From Methylotenera sp. (lineage in GTDB: Bacteria; Pseudomonadota; Gammaproteobacteria; Burkholderiales; Methylophilaceae): a stretch of DNA of 64,000 nt. The stretch is from NCBI GenBank assembly GCA_020622105.1, contig JAHRYP010000003.1:63923-127922 (forward strand), read 5' to 3'. The notes below the pieces were generated by a model. That model was given only the letters and a program-made list of their open reading frames with translations. It was not told the DNA's origin and did no database searches. The position numbers and the translations under genes are program-made. This document shows, piece after piece, positions 19,552 to 28,536 of this stretch; within the stretch, counting starts at the first letter, position 1, and every line of letters begins with the position of its first letter.

Positions 19552-20910
19552 ATGAGCAACCAATTTAAATTGATGAAAGAAAAGCGTTTCAGGCCATTTT
19601 TCATGACGCAATTCTGGGGTGCGTTTAATGACAATATGTTCAAAACCGCACTCATCACGCTGGTTGCATTTCATGCAGCAAGCCTCACCAGCTTAGACTC
19701 TGCCTTGCTGGTCACCATTCTGCCCGGTGTGTTTATTCTGCCGTACTTTCTGTTCTCGGCCACCGCAGGACAATTAGCAGACAAGTTTGAAAAGTCGAAA
19801 ATTATACGCCTCGTAAAAATCTTTGAAATCGGCATCATGCTATTTGCCAGTGCCGGTTTTTTTCTGCATAACATCTGGCTGCTGGGAATCGCACTGTTCA
19901 TGATGGGCATGCACTCGACACTGTTCGGCCCAGTCAAATATTCTTACCTGCCGCAACACTTGGGTGAGCACGAACTGATGGGCGGCAACGGCATGGTAGA
20001 AATGGGCACCTTTGTCGCTATTCTTCTCGGGCAGGTATTAGGCGCGTGGCTTGCGATTCAGCACCCGCACGAACTCATCACCAGCGTCGCTATTTTAATC
20101 ATCGCGGTATTAGGCTACTGGCACAGCCGCGGCGTACCCAACTCCCCGGCGCAAGAGCCGCTGCTGAAAATCAACTGGAATCCGTTTACTGAAACCTATC
20201 GCAGCATCCAGTTTATCTGGCAGCACCAAACGGTGTGGCTCGCTATCATTGCCATCTCCTGGTTCTGGTTTTACGGCGCAACCTTGCTGGCACAGTTCCC
20301 GAATTTTGCCAGAAGCGTGCTGCATGGCGATGAAAGTGTATTTATACTTTTGCTCACAACCTTCTCGCTAGGCATCGGTGTTGGCTCCCTGCTATGCGAA
20401 AGACTATCCAAAGGCAAAGTAGAGCTTGGCCTTGTGCTATTTGGCAGCATTGGTATCACACTATTCAGCATAGACTTATATTACTCAAGCACACATATCC
20501 ACGAACACTGGAATAATCAAACGCTTGCCGATTACATGACGTTTATCCATAAGCATATTGATATGCATGGCAATATCATTTTCAGTCATTGGCGCCTGAT
20601 AATGGACATCTTGCTGATCGGGCTGTTCGGCGGATTTTATATCGTACCGCTGTATGCATTTGTGCAGTCACGCGCCCAAAAGAGTCATCAATCTCGAGTG
20701 ATTGCCGCTACCAATATCCTGAATGCGCTGTTCATGGTGGTATCTGCTGGTTTTTCGTTATGGATATTCCATCAGGGCTTAAATATTCCGGAACTGTTTT
20801 TAACCACAGCATTACTCAATATCGTGGTGATGATCTACCTGTGCGCACGCCAGCCTGCCTACTACAAATCGTTTGCGAGCTGGATTGGTCTAAAAAAATC
20901 AAATCCTTAA
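19552..20910 (+). CDS. lplT: MFS transporter, LplT-like lysophospholipid flippase
   Basis: A 452-residue major-facilitator protein with about 12 membrane segments, beginning RPFFMTQFWGAFNDNMFKTAL. That N-terminal FxxQFxGAFNDNxxK signature marks the LplT group, which moves lysophospholipids across the inner membrane to Aas. It follows the aas-like gene by 109 bases. The spacer contains AT-rich sequence (CACTATATAATC) that could hold a second promoter. The annotated ATG at 19552 gives the typical N-terminus. The assignment rests on this motif and on the aas neighbour. Confidence 0.82.
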   Translation: MSNQFKLMKEKRFRPFFMTQFWGAFNDNMFKTALITLVAFHAASLTSLDSALLVTILPGVFILPYFLFSATAGQLADKFEKSKIIRLVKIFEIGIMLFASAGFFLHNIWLLGIALFMMGMHSTLFGPVKYSYLPQHLGEHELMGGNGMVEMGTFVAILLGQVLGAWLAIQHPHELITSVAILIIAVLGYWHSRGVPNSPAQEPLLKINWNPFTETYRSIQFIWQHQTVWLAIIAISWFWFYGATLLAQFPNFARSVLHGDESVFILLLTTFSLGIGVGSLLCERLSKGKVELGLVLFGSIGITLFSIDLYYSSTHIHEHWNNQTLADYMTFIHKHIDMHGNIIFSHWRLIMDILLIGLFGGFYIVPLYAFVQSRAQKSHQSRVIAATNILNALFMVVSAGFSLWIFHQGLNIPELFLTTALLNIVVMIYLCARQPAYYKSFASWIGLKKSNP

Positions 20911-20972
20911 ACTACATACGAAAAATAGCTTTAACCTTATAATAGTGACCTATTTCAATACTCTATATACAT

Positions 20973-22940
20973 ATGTCTTTGATTAAGAAATTGCATCAAT
21001 CAATCTGGCAGCTGTCGTCCAAGCTAGGTCCGTTTGCTCCATTTGTCGCGATGCTGATACTAGGGCTTATTTTGCTTTCTGCATCACGTATCGGCCTCGT
21101 CATCTGGAAGTTTGATCGTGTGGCGAATACCGGTAAATTGATCGAAATTCTGCTACAAGGTGTGCGCGTCGATATTATTCAACTTTTACTGATCGCTTTA
21201 ATCCCGCTATTACTGGCACCGATTCTCGCTACACAGCGATTATTCAAAATCTGGCAAAAATTCACCTATGTCTGGGTAGTGGCTGCCATAACATTATTAA
21301 TATTCTTGGAAGTATCCACACCAGGCTTTATTAACGAATACGATGTACGCCCCAACCGTATTTTTGTCGAATACCTCAAGTATCCGAATGAAGTGTTCAG
21401 CATGCTCTGGCGCGGATTCAAAATTGAGATTTTTTCCGTACTGATCTCCGCCATCTTTACCGCCTGGGCTGCACATCGCTACATGAAACCATGGCTTAGC
21501 ATGCAGCCAAGCTGGTCTAATAAAAAAATCTGGGTGATCTGGCCACTGATTTTTATACTCACCGCATTTGGCATCCGCTCATCACTGGGTCACCGCCCTG
21601 CAAACCCGGCTATGTTTGCCATTACAGCAGATAGCATGGTGAATAGTCTGGTTCTTAACTCTGGTTACTCAGTAGTTTATGCAACTTACAGCCTGCTTAA
21701 AGAAACAAAATCCAGTGATATTTACGGCAAAATGCCGCGCGAAGAAATACTGAAACTCACTGGCGCAAAAGATACCGATATTCCAACACTCACGACTTTA
21801 ACCCCTAGCCATAAACGCGAAAAACCGCTTAACCTCGTGATCATTCTGCAAGAGAGCCTGGGCGCTACCTTTGTAGAGTCGTTAGGCGGCGTTCCAGTCA
21901 CACCGAATATAGAGCGACTTAAAGAACAGGGTGTCTGGTTCGAGCAGCTTTATGCGACCGGTACTCGTTCAGTGCGCGGCATTGAAGCCGTAACGGCCGG
22001 TTTTGCGCCTACGCCTGCTGATAGCACAGTGAAGCTTTCAAAATCACAGAAAAACTTTTTCACGCTGGCGGCATTACTTGAAAAACGTGGTTACAACACT
22101 GAGTTTATTTACGGCGGAGAGTCGCATTTTGACAATATGCGCAGCTTTTTTACCGGCAATGGCTTCAACCATATCGTAGAACAGAAAGACTATAAAAGCC
22201 CGGTATTTGTGAGCAGCTGGGGCGTGTCAGATGAAGATTTGCTCAACAAAACCCATGAACAATTGCTTGCCCACCACAAAACAGGCAAGCCATTTTTCAC
22301 ACTGGCATTTTCATCCTCCAACCATGCGCCGTTTGAATTTCCGGATGGCCGAATTGAACTCTACGAACAGCCAAAGGGTACCGATAACAATGCGGTGAAA
22401 TACGCAGATTACGCGATCGGCGAATTCTTCAAAAAAGCACAGCAAAGCGAGTACTGGAAAGATACTGTATTCCTGATCGTCGCCGACCATGACATCCGCG
22501 TACGCGGAGTATCACTGGTGCCGGTCGAGCGCTTTCATATTCCAGGCTTGATTCTAGGAGCAGATATCAAACCCTTACGCTACAAAGGCATGGCCAGCCA
22601 GATTGATTTGCCAGTTACGCTTCTGTCGCTAATGGGCATCGAAGCGCAGCACCCGATGACAGGGCGTGATTTATCGAGCGTTGCGCCTGACAGTCTTGGC
22701 CGCGCCATGATGCAATATAACGCGAATTTCGGCTGGATGGAGGAAACCAAAGATGGCAATCAAGTTGTAGTGCTGCGTTCAGACAAAGCGCCTGCGCATG
22801 CCGTTTATGATACTAAATCCAAGCAGCTGAAAGAGGCTAGCCCGCCAGCCAATGCAAAAGAACTGGAACAGCGCGCACTTGCCAACGTGCTGCTGCCTGA
22901 CTTACTGTATAACGAACAGCGTTTCCGCCTGCCTCAATAG
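20973..22940 (+). CDS. LtaS-like phosphoglycerol transferase (alkaline-phosphatase superfamily)
   Basis: A 655-residue inner-membrane protein. About five hydrophobic segments occupy residues 20-205, followed by an extracytoplasmic sulfatase-type domain from about 285. Metal and nucleophile residues expected for the superfamily are visible: Glu294 in LQESLGATF, the likely nucleophile Thr331 in ATGTRSVRGIEA, and the metal site IVADHDIRVRG. Such enzymes move glycerol-phosphate or phosphoethanolamine head groups from phospholipids to envelope polymers; in Gram-negatives, OpgB-like proteins modify periplasmic glucans. It sits 62 bases after lplT and 3 bases before the glycosidase/kinase fusion. 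Donor and acceptor are not known. Confidence 0.85.
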   Translation: MSLIKKLHQSIWQLSSKLGPFAPFVAMLILGLILLSASRIGLVIWKFDRVANTGKLIEILLQGVRVDIIQLLLIALIPLLLAPILATQRLFKIWQKFTYVWVVAAITLLIFLEVSTPGFINEYDVRPNRIFVEYLKYPNEVFSMLWRGFKIEIFSVLISAIFTAWAAHRYMKPWLSMQPSWSNKKIWVIWPLIFILTAFGIRSSLGHRPANPAMFAITADSMVNSLVLNSGYSVVYATYSLLKETKSSDIYGKMPREEILKLTGAKDTDIPTLTTLTPSHKREKPLNLVIILQESLGATFVESLGGVPVTPNIERLKEQGVWFEQLYATGTRSVRGIEAVTAGFAPTPADSTVKLSKSQKNFFTLAALLEKRGYNTEFIYGGESHFDNMRSFFTGNGFNHIVEQKDYKSPVFVSSWGVSDEDLLNKTHEQLLAHHKTGKPFFTLAFSSSNHAPFEFPDGRIELYEQPKGTDNNAVKYADYAIGEFFKKAQQSEYWKDTVFLIVADHDIRVRGVSLVPVERFHIPGLILGADIKPLRYKGMASQIDLPVTLLSLMGIEAQHPMTGRDLSSVAPDSLGRAMMQYNANFGWMEETKDGNQVVVLRSDKAPAHAVYDTKSKQLKEASPPANAKELEQRALANVLLPDLLYNEQRFRLPQ

Positions 22941-22943
22941 TTT

Positions 22944-25208
22944 ATGAGCATGAACAAAAAGCAAGCAAGCATGCTGACCTGGCCAGTTATTTTTAAAGGC
23001 CTCGCTTATATTCTGAGCGGTAAACTTTATGTGAAGCGCGGCCATCTGCCAGCAGCCGAACACAAAGTGCCTGACGATTTCATCGGTATCTGTGTAGCAT
23101 CAGCGCAAGATGCAGCAATGGATGACTACGTCATCACTCAATTGCGACTGCTGAGTATCAATCAAGTACGCCTCGACTTCAGCTACGGCGACTTGGAAAG
23201 TTTTAATGCTCGCTTTCTGCAACGCCTGATTGATGAGCAGTTCCAGATCACACTGCATCTGGTGCAGCCTTTTGCCAACGCCAAAAATATGGGGATCGCA
23301 GCCGAACAGGTACTGTGGCAGGCCTTTGTGTGCGAAGTACTGGAGCGCTTTGGCGGCAAGATTGTACGTCTTGAAATCGGCACGACCATTAACAGAAAAC
23401 GCTGGGCGGGTTACAACATAAAAGGATTCTTTCAGGCTTGGGATATTGCCTATAAAGAGTGCAGACAGCGCGGCATTACGCTCGCTGGCCCTAACGTCAC
23501 CGACTTTGAGCCGATTTATAACATCGGCATACTGAGCATGCTCAAGGCCAGAAATCAGTTGCCGGATATACATACCGACAACCTATTCAGCGAGCGCGTT
23601 TCTGAGCCAGAACGCTTTGATCACCGCATTTTCAAGTACCGATGGGCAACCTGGTTCAAATATAACCTGATTAAAAAAGCACGTCTGCTTAAAAAAATCA
23701 GTACGGACTTTGGTATTCATCACTTTATTTCATCTGTCGCATTCTGGGCTATTTACCGCATAGAACGCATGCTGCCTGAGGGTGAACAGAAACAAGCCGA
23801 CTATGCTGCTCGTTACATGCTACTCAATGCTGCTTCCGGTGCACTTGATCAGGCATTCTGGGGAGCCATGATCTGCCATCGCGAGGGCCTGATTGACGAT
23901 GGCCTGACCGATGCCGAGTATCCGGTACTGGAACGTGTAACACACTATGCAAATGTAGATGGCAATCAAGAAAACTTCAGACTTCACCCCAGCTTTTATG
24001 CAATGAAAACAGTTGCAAACATGGTTCAAGGCGCTACTTACAAAGCCCCCATTGCAACGGCCAATGGTCTGGAGATTCACCATTTTCAAACTGCACAGCA
24101 CAATATTCATGCCGCATGGACTATCAATGGCAAAGTCGCTTTACTAGAAGATATCTACCACACCGCTGATCTGCAGCAGGCAGAAATCATCAACCGTGAC
24201 GGCGAACACCCTGCCGAAGCTACACATATTATTACTGAAAGCCCGATTTATCTGCGCTGGCCAATCAGCCAGACCGTGACTGTGAAGCCGAATGCTAGTC
24301 TTGCCAAAAATCTGGCAATACACGCACATATTGCAAACCTTAAATACTATCCGTTCAATCAAAATGACTGGTTCGGTTTGATACTGGCAAAAGATGCAGA
24401 TGAGGCGGTGTTACTGGCAGAGAAGCTTAATCCACAGAACTTAAGCAGCCCGGAAAAGAATAATGCCTTGCGCCATGCACGCAACGCCATCTGGGCCTTG
24501 CCTGATCCGCGTAATCCAGAGCGCAGAGTAACAGTAAAACAGCCGGTAAAGATGTATCCGCACAAGCAGTTTTTTGACCGCTTCAAGCCCAGCAAAGCCA
24601 AACGCAGCTGGAACGGCACAGCAGAATTATTGCGGCGCGGCATAGATTCGGCACAACCGGTCGCTTTCTTTGAGAAAAAAGGCGACACCACTCTCAAACA
24701 GAACTTCTACATCTGTGATTATGTGACAGCAGACTGCTCGGTTGGCGAGATGTTTGTGCATTTTGCAAAAGGTAATAATGATTTTCATATTGCTGCCAAA
24801 CACATCACTATCAGTGCAGAAGAGACTTATATACAGCTATCTCAGTACCTGTCGTTGATGCACCATCGCGGTACGTTCTTCCGGGATTTATCCGGCGGCA
24901 ACATACTGGTACAAGTGCAGGCTGACAAACAGCTGCATTTTTCGCTGATTGATACAGCACGTGCACGCTTCTATACCTATCCAGCACCGCTTAATCAGCG
25001 TATTTCTGACTTGGCACGTATTTGTAACAAGCTGCATTGGGCTGGCCGCGAGCGCTTTCTGGGCTTGTACCTCGCCACTATGCGCAGAAAAGTCAGCTAT
25101 AGAATCAAGCTGGCTTTCTATTTATACGACTTCAAAGTAGCCTTTAAACGTAAATACGGTCGTAAGGGCATCAAAAAGCTAATGAAAAGATTCAAAAGTA
25201 CAAACTGA
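22944..25208 (+). CDS. Fusion of glycosidase-like (TIM-barrel) domain and LPS-kinase (InaA/WaaP-like) domain
   Basis: A 754-residue protein without a clear signal peptide. Residues about 45-420 resemble clan GH-A glycosidases (FIGICVASAQDAAMDDYVI, then LEIGTTINRKRWAG, then ITLAGPNVTDFEP). The usual EIGNEPN motif reads EIGTTIN, so the acid/base Glu appears to be lost and this part may only bind sugar. Residues about 515-735 are a small-kinase domain of the LPS heptose/Kdo kinase type: VTVKQPVKM (ATP lysine), SKAKRSWNGTAELLRRGI, HHRGTFFRDLSGGNILV (catalytic loop) and LIDTARARF (metal Asp). The C-terminus is very basic. It is nearly fused to the LtaS-like gene (3-base gap). A role in phosphorylating an envelope glycan is inferred. 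Confidence 0.75.
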   Translation: MSMNKKQASMLTWPVIFKGLAYILSGKLYVKRGHLPAAEHKVPDDFIGICVASAQDAAMDDYVITQLRLLSINQVRLDFSYGDLESFNARFLQRLIDEQFQITLHLVQPFANAKNMGIAAEQVLWQAFVCEVLERFGGKIVRLEIGTTINRKRWAGYNIKGFFQAWDIAYKECRQRGITLAGPNVTDFEPIYNIGILSMLKARNQLPDIHTDNLFSERVSEPERFDHRIFKYRWATWFKYNLIKKARLLKKISTDFGIHHFISSVAFWAIYRIERMLPEGEQKQADYAARYMLLNAASGALDQAFWGAMICHREGLIDDGLTDAEYPVLERVTHYANVDGNQENFRLHPSFYAMKTVANMVQGATYKAPIATANGLEIHHFQTAQHNIHAAWTINGKVALLEDIYHTADLQQAEIINRDGEHPAEATHIITESPIYLRWPISQTVTVKPNASLAKNLAIHAHIANLKYYPFNQNDWFGLILAKDADEAVLLAEKLNPQNLSSPEKNNALRHARNAIWALPDPRNPERRVTVKQPVKMYPHKQFFDRFKPSKAKRSWNGTAELLRRGIDSAQPVAFFEKKGDTTLKQNFYICDYVTADCSVGEMFVHFAKGNNDFHIAAKHITISAEETYIQLSQYLSLMHHRGTFFRDLSGGNILVQVQADKQLHFSLIDTARARFYTYPAPLNQRISDLARICNKLHWAGRERFLGLYLATMRRKVSYRIKLAFYLYDFKVAFKRKYGRKGIKKLMKRFKSTN

Positions 25209-25378
25209 TTTAAAAGTAAAGCCCGAAAATCAAGCGCACGCGCTTCTCATGATTATCACTAGGGCGTTTTAATGACTCATGTCATGTTGCATTTTCAGCT
25301 TAGGCTTATGATGTGTTTCACGTAAGGCGAATGCTGTTAAGCACTAGCGGTACGAATTTATAAATAAGGAGAATTACT

Positions 25379-25450
25379 ATGTGGACAAAACCAGCTGCTA
25401 CTGAAATGCGTTTCGGTTTCGAAGTTACAATGTACGTAATGAACAAGTAA
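25379..25450 (+). CDS. pqqA: PQQ precursor peptide, copy 1
   Basis: A 23-residue ORF, too short for the track. It starts [14 protein letters not shown] and contains EVTMY, the conserved Glu and Tyr that PqqE cross-links to make pyrroloquinoline quinone. A strong ribosome site, AAGGAG, is 7 bases before the ATG, and a terminator follows 20 bases after the stop, so it is a monocistronic high-expression unit. The biosynthetic genes pqqBCDE are not adjacent. The same peptide is encoded again at 56283, with three silent differences. It has nothing evident to do with the cluster upstream. Confidence 0.95.
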   Translation: MWTKPAATEMRFGFEVTMYVMNK

Positions 25451-25470
25451 TTTGTTCCTACGTTTCATGT

Positions 25471-25497
25471 AAAAGGGTGCCTAGGCACCCTTTTTTA
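25471..25497 (+). terminator. Rho-independent terminator after pqqA copy 1
   Basis: A stem AAAAGGGTGC / GCACCCTTTT around a CTAG centre (CCTAGG) ends in a T-run. It also faces the end of the convergent mltA gene and can work in both directions. Confidence 0.9.
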
Positions 25498-25519
25498 TTT
25501 GCTGACGATCATACCGATG

Positions 25520-26821
25520 TTATTTCTTGACCTGGCCATTTCCATTACCAGCCCCGTTGCCGTTAAATACAAACTCTTTAGGTAAGAACACCCAGATCTT
25601 ACCCGTTTGCTTCATCGCTCCGGCTTTAGCGCCGGCGTCTGGCCCGGCACCCCAGAAGAAATCTGCACGAACGCCACCTTTGATTGCGCCGCCGGTATCC
25701 TGTGCCATCATCATGCGCTTAAGTGGCTTGCTGCTATTGGGTTCGGTGGTAGATAAAAACACCGGCGCACCCAGCGGTACAAATTTTGGATCAACCGCAA
25801 CGCTACGCTCACCCAGAATCGGTACCCCAAGCGCACCTAAGGGGCCAGGCAAACCAGCTGGCAGCTCCCTAAAAAACACATAACTTGGATTGTTATTCAG
25901 CAGTTCCCTGAGTTTTGTCAGATTATTGCGTGCCCAGTTTTTTATACCCTGCATCGAAGCCTGCGCCAGTGTCATTTCTCCGCGCTCTACCAATAAGCGG
26001 CCTATGGAATTGTATTGATGTCCATTCTGGTCAGCATAGCCGACATGCACCTGCTCGCCATTATCCAGCTGCACCAAGCCTGAGCCTTGAATCTGCAAGA
26101 AGAACACATCTATGATGTCGTCGATGTACATAAATTCACGACCTTTAAGCGGTGAAGCATCGGTTTCAATTTCTGCACGGTTGTAATATGGCACCAGCTT
26201 GTTGCCTACCAGCCTGCCGCGCACACGCTTGAACTTTAATTCCGGGAATACGCTGTCCAGCTCCACGGTAATCATGTCGTTAGGCGTTGCATATAAAGGG
26301 TTAGGATATTGCGCAGATTTGGTACGGCTGCCTTTAAGTATAGGCTGATAGTAGCCGGTGATCATGCCGCTGTCAGTACCATCCACATTTGTGGTTTTAT
26401 AAACAGAGAAGTACTGCTTGAAATAGGCCTGCACTGCCTCGGATGACGGCTTTTTAGCTGTCTGCTCATTCAGCTGGTTGGCTGCAGTACATACATTTTT
26501 CCAGACCGGCTTGTTGATTAAAGTAGAACAGCTTTGCATCCAGGCCGGCCACGCCTGACTTAAATTATCAAGCTGTATACCATCCACTTCATCCCACAGT
26601 GATGATTTTAACAGGCTGTATTCTGCAACTTTTGCATCAGGCAGTTTAGTCTCAACAGGCTTGCTGGTTTCAGGAATCTGTACCGGCGGCTTTTCCGCTG
26701 GGCAGTCACATACCACCTTTGGCGGTGCAGGTGGAATTACCGGTTTTACTGCCTTATTGGCACAACTGGTAGCCAATAAGCTTAGTAATATCAGCAATGT
26801 GGCCTGCGTAATTTTTTTCAT
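25520..26821 (-). CDS. mltA: Membrane-bound lytic murein transglycosylase A
   Basis: A 433-residue outer-membrane lipoprotein that cleaves peptidoglycan to 1,6-anhydro-muropeptides. It has a lipobox (LLSLLATSCANK), a Pro-rich linker, the MltA domain (SGMITGYYQPILKGSR, FFLQIQGSGLVQLDNG) and the C-terminal 3D/double-psi barrel (MMAQDTGGAIKGGVRADFFWG) that carries the catalytic Asp. The Gly/Asn-rich tail is short. It may be transcribed upstream of nothing else, since it ends convergent to pqqA copy 1; apaG lies 42 bases upstream. Confidence 0.95.
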   Translation of the reverse strand: MKKITQATLLILLSLLATSCANKAVKPVIPPAPPKVVCDCPAEKPPVQIPETSKPVETKLPDAKVAEYSLLKSSLWDEVDGIQLDNLSQAWPAWMQSCSTLINKPVWKNVCTAANQLNEQTAKKPSSEAVQAYFKQYFSVYKTTNVDGTDSGMITGYYQPILKGSRTKSAQYPNPLYATPNDMITVELDSVFPELKFKRVRGRLVGNKLVPYYNRAEIETDASPLKGREFMYIDDIIDVFFLQIQGSGLVQLDNGEQVHVGYADQNGHQYNSIGRLLVERGEMTLAQASMQGIKNWARNNLTKLRELLNNNPSYVFFRELPAGLPGPLGALGVPILGERSVAVDPKFVPLGAPVFLSTTEPNSSKPLKRMMMAQDTGGAIKGGVRADFFWGAGPDAGAKAGAMKQTGKIWVFLPKEFVFNGNGAGNGNGQVKK

Positions 26822-26862
26822 ATTTTTGTGAGTTTTCTTGGTCTCTGAACTAGGTGTCTGAA

Positions 26863-27246
26863 CTAATGCAAAACTCGCGGCATATTCAGTTGAAAATTCG
26901 GAATCACAGCATCAAACTTGGTGCCGTCTTCAGCCACCATCTGGTAGGTACCGTACATTTCACCCATCGGCGTGTTGATCACCGTACCGCTACTGTATGC
27001 ATAGTGCTCACCCGGATTAAGCAGCGGCTGCGCACCCACCACACCCAGCCCCTTTACCTCCTGCTGCTCACCATTAGCCTCGGCAATAATCCAATGCCGG
27101 CTGATTAATTGTGCCGCGATGTTGCCGGTATTGGTAATTGTGACATGGTATGCAAACGCATAACGGTTATGCTCAATATCAGACTGCTCCGGTAAGAAGG
27201 AAACCTCGACTTTTACTGAGCATTCATATTGATTAGCATTACTCAT
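26863..27246 (-). CDS. apaG: ApaG protein (DUF525)
   Basis: A 127-residue immunoglobulin-like fold protein of the ApaG family. The visible core runs CSVKVEVSFLPEQSDIEHNRYAFAYHVTITNTG, then SRHWIIAEANG and GVVGAQPLLNPGEHYAYSSG, which is diagnostic. It has been linked to cation homeostasis and pyrophosphate binding in other bacteria, without a settled reaction. The track start (MIM) is two codons upstream; ATG 27246 (MSNANQYE) is preferred, although neither has a clear ribosome site. It lies between mltA and thiG on the same strand. Confidence 0.94.
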   Translation of the reverse strand: MSNANQYECSVKVEVSFLPEQSDIEHNRYAFAYHVTITNTGNIAAQLISRHWIIAEANGEQQEVKGLGVVGAQPLLNPGEHYAYSSGTVINTPMGEMYGTYQMVAEDGTKFDAVIPNFQLNMPRVLH

Positions 27247-27258
27247 GATCATTAATCA

Positions 27259-28041
27259 CTAACTAATCAAACCTGAAGTCGGCGAACTCGGGCTCGCAGA
27301 ATATAGTTTTTTAGGCATGCGTCCAGCCAGATAAGCTTCACGGCCTGCCTCAACCGCTTTTTTCATCGCGCCCGCCATTAAAACCGGATTACCCGCAGCA
27401 GCAATCGCCGTATTCATCAATATGCCCTGACAACCTAACTCCATCGCAATTGCCGCATCAGAAGCCGTGCCGACACCGGCATCCACCAGTACAGGCACTT
27501 TGGCGTTTTCAATAATGATCTGCAAGTTCCATGGATTCAAAATACCCATACCGGAACCGATCAGAGACGCCAGTGGCATCACTGCTACACAGCCGATTTC
27601 TTCCAGCTGTTTGGCGATGATCGGATCATCTGAGCAATACACCATGACATCGAAGCCATCTTTGACCAGTGTTTTAGCCGCAGCAAGCGTTTCCATCATG
27701 TTCGGGTATAAGGTGTTCGGGTCACCCAGCACTTCCAGTTTGACCAGTTTATGCCCATCGAGCAGTTCACGAGCCAAGCGTAAAGTACGCACCGCATCAT
27801 CAGCTGAATAGCAGCCAGCGGTATTTGGCAAATAGGTAAATTCTTCCGGCGGTAAAAAGTCCAGCAAAGAAGGCTCGCCGGCATTCTGTCCGATATTGGT
27901 ACGGCGAATCGCCACCGTGATGATTTCTGCGCCGCTGGCATCTATTGCTGCACGTGTTTCGGTAAAGTCTTTATATTTACCGGTACCTACCAGTAAACGC
28001 GAGTGATAGGTTTTATCTGCAATTTTTAATAAATCTGACAA
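27259..28041 (-). CDS. thiG: Thiazole synthase
   Basis: A 260-residue TIM-barrel enzyme that forms the thiazole phosphate of thiamine from deoxyxylulose phosphate, dehydroglycine and ThiS thiocarboxylate. The family signatures are present: [31 protein letters not shown] (Schiff-base lysine) and [22 protein letters not shown]. It lies 45 bases after thiS on the same strand, forming a thiS-thiG unit. The spacer upstream of thiS is short, and I found no TPP riboswitch in it. Confidence 0.97.
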   Translation of the reverse strand: MSDLLKIADKTYHSRLLVGTGKYKDFTETRAAIDASGAEIITVAIRRTNIGQNAGEPSLLDFLPPEEFTYLPNTAGCYSADDAVRTLRLARELLDGHKLVKLEVLGDPNTLYPNMMETLAAAKTLVKDGFDVMVYCSDDPIIAKQLEEIGCVAVMPLASLIGSGMGILNPWNLQIIIENAKVPVLVDAGVGTASDAAIAMELGCQGILMNTAIAAAGNPVLMAGAMKKAVEAGREAYLAGRMPKKLYSASPSSPTSGLIS

Positions 28042-28086
28042 TTCAAATTCCTTTGATTTACAACTGTAATGAATACTGGGGACTAT

Positions 28087-28290
28087 TTAACCACCACCAA
28101 CCGCACCAACGATCTCCAACTTATCGCCATCTGCTAACTGAGTAGCCTCGAACTGGCTGCGCGGAACGATTTCGCCGTTACGCTCTATCGCCAGACGCTT
28201 ACCAACCAACTCAAGGTGCTGAACAAGATCGGCCACAGAGAGATTTGCAGCTTCAAAACTACGGGGTTTGCCATTAATTGTGATTAACAT
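28087..28290 (-). CDS. thiS: Sulfur carrier protein ThiS
   Basis: A 67-residue ubiquitin-like protein ending in the Gly-Gly tail (GAVGGG) that is adenylated and then thiocarboxylated to donate sulfur to the thiazole ring. The pattern MLITINGKPRSF, IAIERNGEIVPRSQ and ADGDKLEIVGAVGGG is typical. It leads the thiS-thiG pair and is divergent from the dienelactone hydrolase gene. Confidence 0.96.
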   Translation of the reverse strand: MLITINGKPRSFEAANLSVADLVQHLELVGKRLAIERNGEIVPRSQFEATQLADGDKLEIVGAVGGG

Positions 28291-28536
28291 GGTTTGTATG
28301 TAATGAGTTAAGCCAAGAATGCATGCAATTCGACATCAAATCATAATATAGCGATGTCTAGTCGCAATGACATAGAAACAGATTTCAAAACAACATTTTA
28401 CGAAATTAACATGCTACTTAGCAAACCTTATATAGATTATTTAAGTGCACCTTTGCATATCAGCCAAAAAAGCACGTACCTCGTTGTACAATATCGAAAA
28501 TTTAGTTTATTTGAAACACAATCCGGAAAACTGATC

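Noticed and set aside
23100-23573. 157-residue minus-strand ORF inside the glycosidase/kinase fusion gene
   Set aside because: It is antisense to a long coherent coding frame, with no ribosome site or family resemblance.
28291-28536. Possible TPP riboswitch ahead of thiS-thiG
   Set aside because: The spacer lacks the conserved CUGAGA and thi-box patterns on the minus strand.
28354-28536. 61-codon N-terminal extension of the dienelactone hydrolase
   Set aside because: The family start is at MNIQSHIADLDTP. The extension is AT-rich and shows no conserved feature.
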